Shown: positions 60,973-64,000 of the stretch, piece after piece
Numbering within the stretch: the stretch's first letter is position 1
How the letters are laid out: each line of letters begins with the position of its first letter
Origin: Caballeronia humi
GTDB taxonomy: Bacteria; Pseudomonadota; Gammaproteobacteria; Burkholderiales; Burkholderiaceae
Length of the DNA stretch: 64,000 nucleotides
Direction: 5' to 3'
NCBI RefSeq assembly: GCF_001544475.1
Contig: NZ_FCNW02000002.1
Coordinates: 62,001-126,000, forward strand
The notes under the pieces: generated by a model
Databases searched by the model: none
The model's input: only the letters and a program-made list of their open reading frames with translations
What the model was told of the DNA's origin: nothing
Translations under genes and position numbers: made by a program

Positions 60973-61572
60973 ATGATCGACAACGACGCCTTGTCCATGC
61001 AGCCGGTTCTCATCGGCAGGACCATCGAACTCCGTCCGCTTCAACGCGAACACGCGTCCGACCTGCTGCACGCGGCCGCCGACGGCGAGCTATGGAACAT
61101 GAAGCTGACGGTCGTGCCCGGACCCGACACGATCGAGCAGTACATCGGCAAAGCACTCGACGGCCGTGACGCAGGAACGGTGATGCCGTTCGTGATCGTG
61201 ATGCGGGATTCGGGATGCGCAGTCGGCAGCACGCGTTTCTAGAAGATCGATCGCGTCAACCGGAAGCTCGAGATCGGGCATACGTGGCTCGGCGAATCGG
61301 TGCAGCGCTCGGGGGTCAACACCGAAGCGAAGTTTTTACTGCTCGCGCATGCGTTCGAGGCGATGCGCTCAGTTCGCGTGCAATTCACGACCGATGAACT
61401 CAACGAGAAGTCGCGCGCCGCGATTCTGCGCATCGGCGCGAAGCAGGAAGGCATCGTGCGCAACGAACGCATCATGCCCGATGGCCGCGTGCGCAACTCC
61501 GTGCGCTTTTCCATCATCGATTCGGAATGGCCTGACGTGAAGGCGATGCTGCTCGCGAAAATGGCGCGTTAG
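60973..61572 (+). pseudogene. GNAT acetyltransferase (RimJ/RimL type) interrupted by an amber codon
   Basis: Reading from ATG 60973, GNAT sequence (TIELRPLQREHASDLLHAA, then CAVGSTRF) runs to a TAG at 61240-61242 and continues in the same frame with KIDRVNRKLEIGHTWLGE and RSAAILR-like ends (EKSRAAILRIGAKQEG) to a stop at 61572. Homologues have an aromatic residue, usually Tyr, at the TAG position, so a single TAC/TAT-to-TAG change explains it. The two parts together make a normal 199-residue enzyme. Confidence 0.85.
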
Positions 61573-62258
61573 GCGCCGCTCGACGGCTTTTGCGCGAGTC
61601 GCGTGCGGGCTTCGGTAGTGGTGAGGAAGGCGCCGTCGGCTTCATCGAAGACCGAGACGCTGCCGTGCCCGATGTCGTACACCCAGCCCTGAATCTGCAG
61701 CGTGCCGAGCGCGAGTCGCCCGGCCACGGCGGGATGCGTGCGCAGATGATTCAGTTGCAGGCGGATGTTTTCCTCGACCATCGCCTGCACGACGCACTCG
61801 GGCTCGAGTTTGCGCGCCGTCACGACGCTGCGCGCGGCTTCCGCGTTGCGCAGCCACGCGTGGACGGTCGGCATGTCGTCCGCAAGCGTTGCGCCTAACG
61901 CCAGGCCCTTCATTGCGCCGCAGTCCGAGTGGCCGCAAATGACGATCTGCTTCACGTTCAGCATGAGCACCGCATACTCGACGACTGCCGACACGCCGCC
62001 AAGCATCTCGCCGTAACCCGGCACGATATTGCCGATGTTGCGGCACACGAAGAGCTCGCCGGGACGCGTCTGCGTGATCAGCTCCGGCGACACGCGCGAG
62101 TCGGCGCAGGCGATGAAGAGCGTATGCGGCGACTGGTGCGCGGCGAGGCTTTTGAACAGTTCGGCGCTGTCGGGGAAGACGTCGCGGCTGAACTCGTCGG
62201 CGCCCTGCAGGAGGTAGAGCAGGTCGTGGTTTTCGCTGCGCGGCTGGGTGTCGGACAT
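61569..62258 (-). CDS. can: Beta-class carbonic anhydrase
   Basis: This 229-aa enzyme interconverts CO2 and bicarbonate. Zinc ligands are Cys51 in FIACADSRV (with Asp53), His110 and Cys113 in CGHSDCGAMKG; PGELFVCRNIGN is the usual block between them. It is cytoplasmic. The end overlaps the broken GNAT gene by 4 bp on the opposite strand. Confidence 0.94.
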   Translation of the reverse strand: MSDTQPRSENHDLLYLLQGADEFSRDVFPDSAELFKSLAAHQSPHTLFIACADSRVSPELITQTRPGELFVCRNIGNIVPGYGEMLGGVSAVVEYAVLMLNVKQIVICGHSDCGAMKGLALGATLADDMPTVHAWLRNAEAARSVVTARKLEPECVVQAMVEENIRLQLNHLRTHPAVAGRLALGTLQIQGWVYDIGHGSVSVFDEADGAFLTTTEARTRLAQKPSSGA

Positions 62259-62366
62259 GGGTGGGGCCTTGTCGTGGGGTTCGGCTCAGAAACGGCCGTG
62301 GCGATCAAGTGTATTTCAACACGACGATAAGGAACGTGCTTGCAACTTGCAAGTTTTGGCCTGACA

Positions 62367-62387
62367 AAGGCCGGGGTGCCCGGCCTT
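62367..62387 (-). terminator. Stem-loop downstream of the SnoaL-like gene
   Basis: AAGGCCGGG pairs perfectly with CCCGGCCTT around a 3-nt loop, 9 bp beyond the stop codon at 62396. On the minus strand only a short T run follows, so termination strength is uncertain. Confidence 0.55.
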
Positions 62388-62395
62388 CGTGATGA

Positions 62396-62845
62396 TCACC
62401 CTACACGAATCAGCCTAAGCTGCTGCAGTGCGGTAACGCCGTCGTCCAGACCGATCTCCTCGACGATCCTGCCTTCCTTCAGCCGCAGCACCGTCGTGCC
62501 GGTGAAGTGCATCTTGCGCCCGGTCGCCGCTGGCAGCGACCCGGCTTTGAAGTCGCCGAACGCCGGCCCTGTGTGCGTTCCGCCGCCTTCCCACCGGCCG
62601 ACGACGTAATCCCCCTCCGCGATGAGTTCGGCCGCGCCCTGGAATTCCAGATCGGGAAAGGCTTGGCGAAACCCGCGCATGAACGCCTTGATGTCATCGT
62701 GACCGCGGCGCGGTTCGTGCAGCGAGTATTGGAGGAGCATGTCGGGCACGGCGAGTTCGTCGACGATGTCGAGATTGCAGGTCTTGCCCCAAAAATCAGT
62801 GAACCAGCGGCCTACGATTGCCTTGTTGTCGTCTTCCTTGGACAT
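62396..62845 (-). CDS. SnoaL-like ester cyclase family protein
   Basis: This 149-aa protein has the SnoaL/NTF2 fold pattern: AIVGRWFTDFWGKTCN, MRGFRQAFPDLEFQ, GDYVVGRWEGGGTHTG and FTGTTVLRLKEGRIVEEI in pieces. Substrate unknown. It lies beside, but not in operon with, the carbonic anhydrase gene. Confidence 0.82.
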   Translation of the reverse strand: MSKEDDNKAIVGRWFTDFWGKTCNLDIVDELAVPDMLLQYSLHEPRRGHDDIKAFMRGFRQAFPDLEFQGAAELIAEGDYVVGRWEGGGTHTGPAFGDFKAGSLPAATGRKMHFTGTTVLRLKEGRIVEEIGLDDGVTALQQLRLIRVG

Positions 62846-63040
62846 GGTGATTTCCTCGAATGGCTGTGTCGAAAGAGAAGCCGGTTGCTTCTCTCAGCGT
62901 CGAATGTATCGACGCGACGTGCTGCCGACGCCCCGATTCTTGCGGGGAAATACATATTGATCAGGCAGCAAGAAACGGAGTGTTCGAGGCGCTGTGGAAC
63001 GGTAAGCTGTTTCTTTGCCTTCGCCATAGGGTTGATAGCC

Positions 63041-63262
63041 ATGCGTGTAGTGCTCTGCGCTGTGTTGGTCGCCATGACGGGATCATCGATGGCGCTTGCG
63101 ACGCAGCAGGAAAGCGCCGCATCGGATGCCGAATCGCAGGCGCCGAAGACGCTCAAGGAGCGCCTGGGCGACAAGGCAAGTGACGACCAGCGCGTCGACA
63201 ATTGCAAGGTGCCGGCGGAGCGTCGCGGTTCCAAATCGCGTCCGGAAGGGTGCACGCGTTAG
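63041..63262 (+). CDS. Small exported protein of unknown function
   Basis: This 73-aa protein has a signal peptide (MRVVLCAVLVAMTGSSMALA) and a charged mature part with two Cys (VDNCKVP; PEGCTR). A weak AGGG precedes the ATG. The reading frame is open far upstream, but codons before 63041 lack a start with a ribosome site. Confidence 0.55.
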   Translation: MRVVLCAVLVAMTGSSMALATQQESAASDAESQAPKTLKERLGDKASDDQRVDNCKVPAERRGSKSRPEGCTR

Positions 63263-63385
63263 CTAGTGGCCCGTCCTCGCGCGCCTGAACCGTACATGGT
63301 TCGGCCAAAGCGTTTCATCGACAATCGATCACTGCGCACGCGAGCCGCGTTTCAAGGCTCGTCATCGAACCGATTGGACACTTCC

Positions 63386-64000
63386 ATGACCGCGTTCTTC
63401 ACCGCGAACCTTCTGTTCGCCTGGTCGGCTTATTTCGTCGGTACAGCCAGCCCTGGTCCGAGCAATCTCGCGATCATGTCGATCGCGGCGACCTCCGGCC
63501 GCAAGGCTGCGCTGACGTTCGCCGCCGGCGTCGTCTCGGGATCGTTTTTCTGGGCGACGCTCGCGACGTTAGGGTTATCGGCGACGCTGCTCGCGTGGTC
63601 CGGGTTTCTCGTCGTGGTGAAGGTTTTCGGGGGCGTCTATTTGTTGTGGCTCGCGTTCAGGTCCGGAAAGTCGGCGCTGATGGCGAGGCCTGTCGCCGGT
63701 GCATCACCCGCGAACAAGCAGTCTTTGCGACGGCTCTACACCCGTGGGGCCCTTTTGCATCTGACGAATCCGAAAGCTATCCTCGTGTGGATATCGGTCG
63801 TGGCGCTGGCGTCGCCGGCTCAGGCGAGTCATTCACATATGGCGGCCGTCGTCGGCGGGTGCTTGTGTATCGGCGTGACGGTGTTTGGGAGTTACGCGGC
63901 GCTCTTTTCGACAGCGGCGGCGCGGCGCGGGTATGTGGCGGCTCGCAGGTGGCTGGATGGGTGTCTGGCGATCGTGTTCGGGGTGGCGGGGATTCGGTTG
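63386..64000 (+). CDS. LysE/RhtB-family amino-acid exporter (partial)
   Basis: The frame from ATG 63386 stays open to the window end (205 codons). The LysE signature is present: FVGTASPGPSNLAIMSIA near the N-terminus, then FGGVYLLWLAFRSGKSAL and LLHLTNPKAILVWISVV. Five to six TM segments are visible. At a usual length of about 210 residues only the last few codons are missing. The exported metabolite is unknown. Confidence 0.88.
   Translation, partial: MTAFFTANLLFAWSAYFVGTASPGPSNLAIMSIAATSGRKAALTFAAGVVSGSFFWATLATLGLSATLLAWSGFLVVVKVFGGVYLLWLAFRSGKSALMARPVAGASPANKQSLRRLYTRGALLHLTNPKAILVWISVVALASPAQASHSHMAAVVGGCLCIGVTVFGSYAALFSTAAARRGYVAARRWLDGCLAIVFGVAGIRL

Noticed and set aside
1..64000. tRNA, rRNA, CRISPR, insertion sequences, prophage or attachment sites
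   Set aside because: No cloverleaf-like, rRNA, spaced-repeat, transposase, integrase or phage structural sequence was recognised by reading; a tRNA or motif scan would be needed to exclude short RNAs.

Overview
This 64-kb window is high-GC DNA with the gene content and codon bias of a Burkholderiales soil or plant-associated bacterium (Paraburkholderia/Caballeronia type). That placement is inferred from the gene families: Burkholderia-type porin, XoxF plus tetrahydromethanopterin (H4MPT) genes, and many LysR regulators. No rRNA, tRNA, CRISPR array, insertion sequence or prophage was recognised. The window opens inside a sigma-54 activator gene and closes inside a LysE-family exporter gene.

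Region 1 (1-18073) is a C1-oxidation island. On the minus strand, 9578 down to 1929, is a tightly overlapping operon for H4MPT-linked formaldehyde oxidation and cofactor synthesis: pterin carbinolamine dehydratase, RFAP-synthase-like GHMP protein, mtdB, ATP-grasp, mch, RimK/MptN-like ATP-grasp, CitG-like protein, fae and a small secreted protein. A folB-like gene faces it. Divergently, 9950-17734 carries the lanthanide-dependent methanol dehydrogenase set: xoxF, xoxG, xoxJ, a conserved unknown, a LysR regulator and a three-gene 'quinoprotein relay' (metallo-beta-lactamase protein, SoxYZ-like carrier, second MBL-fold protein). Methanol would be oxidised in the periplasm by XoxF, with electrons passing to XoxG, while cytoplasmic formaldehyde is captured by Fae and carried through MtdB and Mch. 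The formyl-transfer (Fhc) steps are not in the window.

Region 2 (18083-36302) is mixed housekeeping and accessory material: Pr6Pr membrane protein, TetR-galM, tehA, DUF4410 lipoprotein, a large membrane protein, two adjacent DedA fusions (DedA-PAP2-LssY and DedA-rhodanese), a methyltransferase with an overlapping 58-aa hydrophobic ORF, a Gfa protein, an AraC regulator, a Cys/Gly repeat secreted protein, DUF427, DNA polymerase II and a GST.

Region 3 (36343-43596) looks like a molybdenum regulon: a one-domain ModE, three ModE-type palindromes, a DUF2325 coiled-coil protein, a porin, a NifQ-family protein, a stand-alone Moco-binding domain, a beta-propeller lipoprotein, a tandem molbindin and an orphan histidine kinase. 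No nif or mod transport genes are present.

Region 4 (43604-52013) is a CoA-linked catabolic cluster: thiolase, MFS transporter, SDR, enoyl-CoA hydratase, LysR, an unusual duplicated class III CoA-transferase and an SDR. Region 5 (52118-64000) holds PBP4, an MBL-fold lipoprotein with a hexanucleotide-repeat linker, a diguanylate cyclase, periplasmic MsrA, SDR/LysR, a hydratase with a TAXI-type binding protein, a GNAT gene broken by an amber codon, carbonic anhydrase, a SnoaL-like protein, a small exported protein and a LysE exporter.
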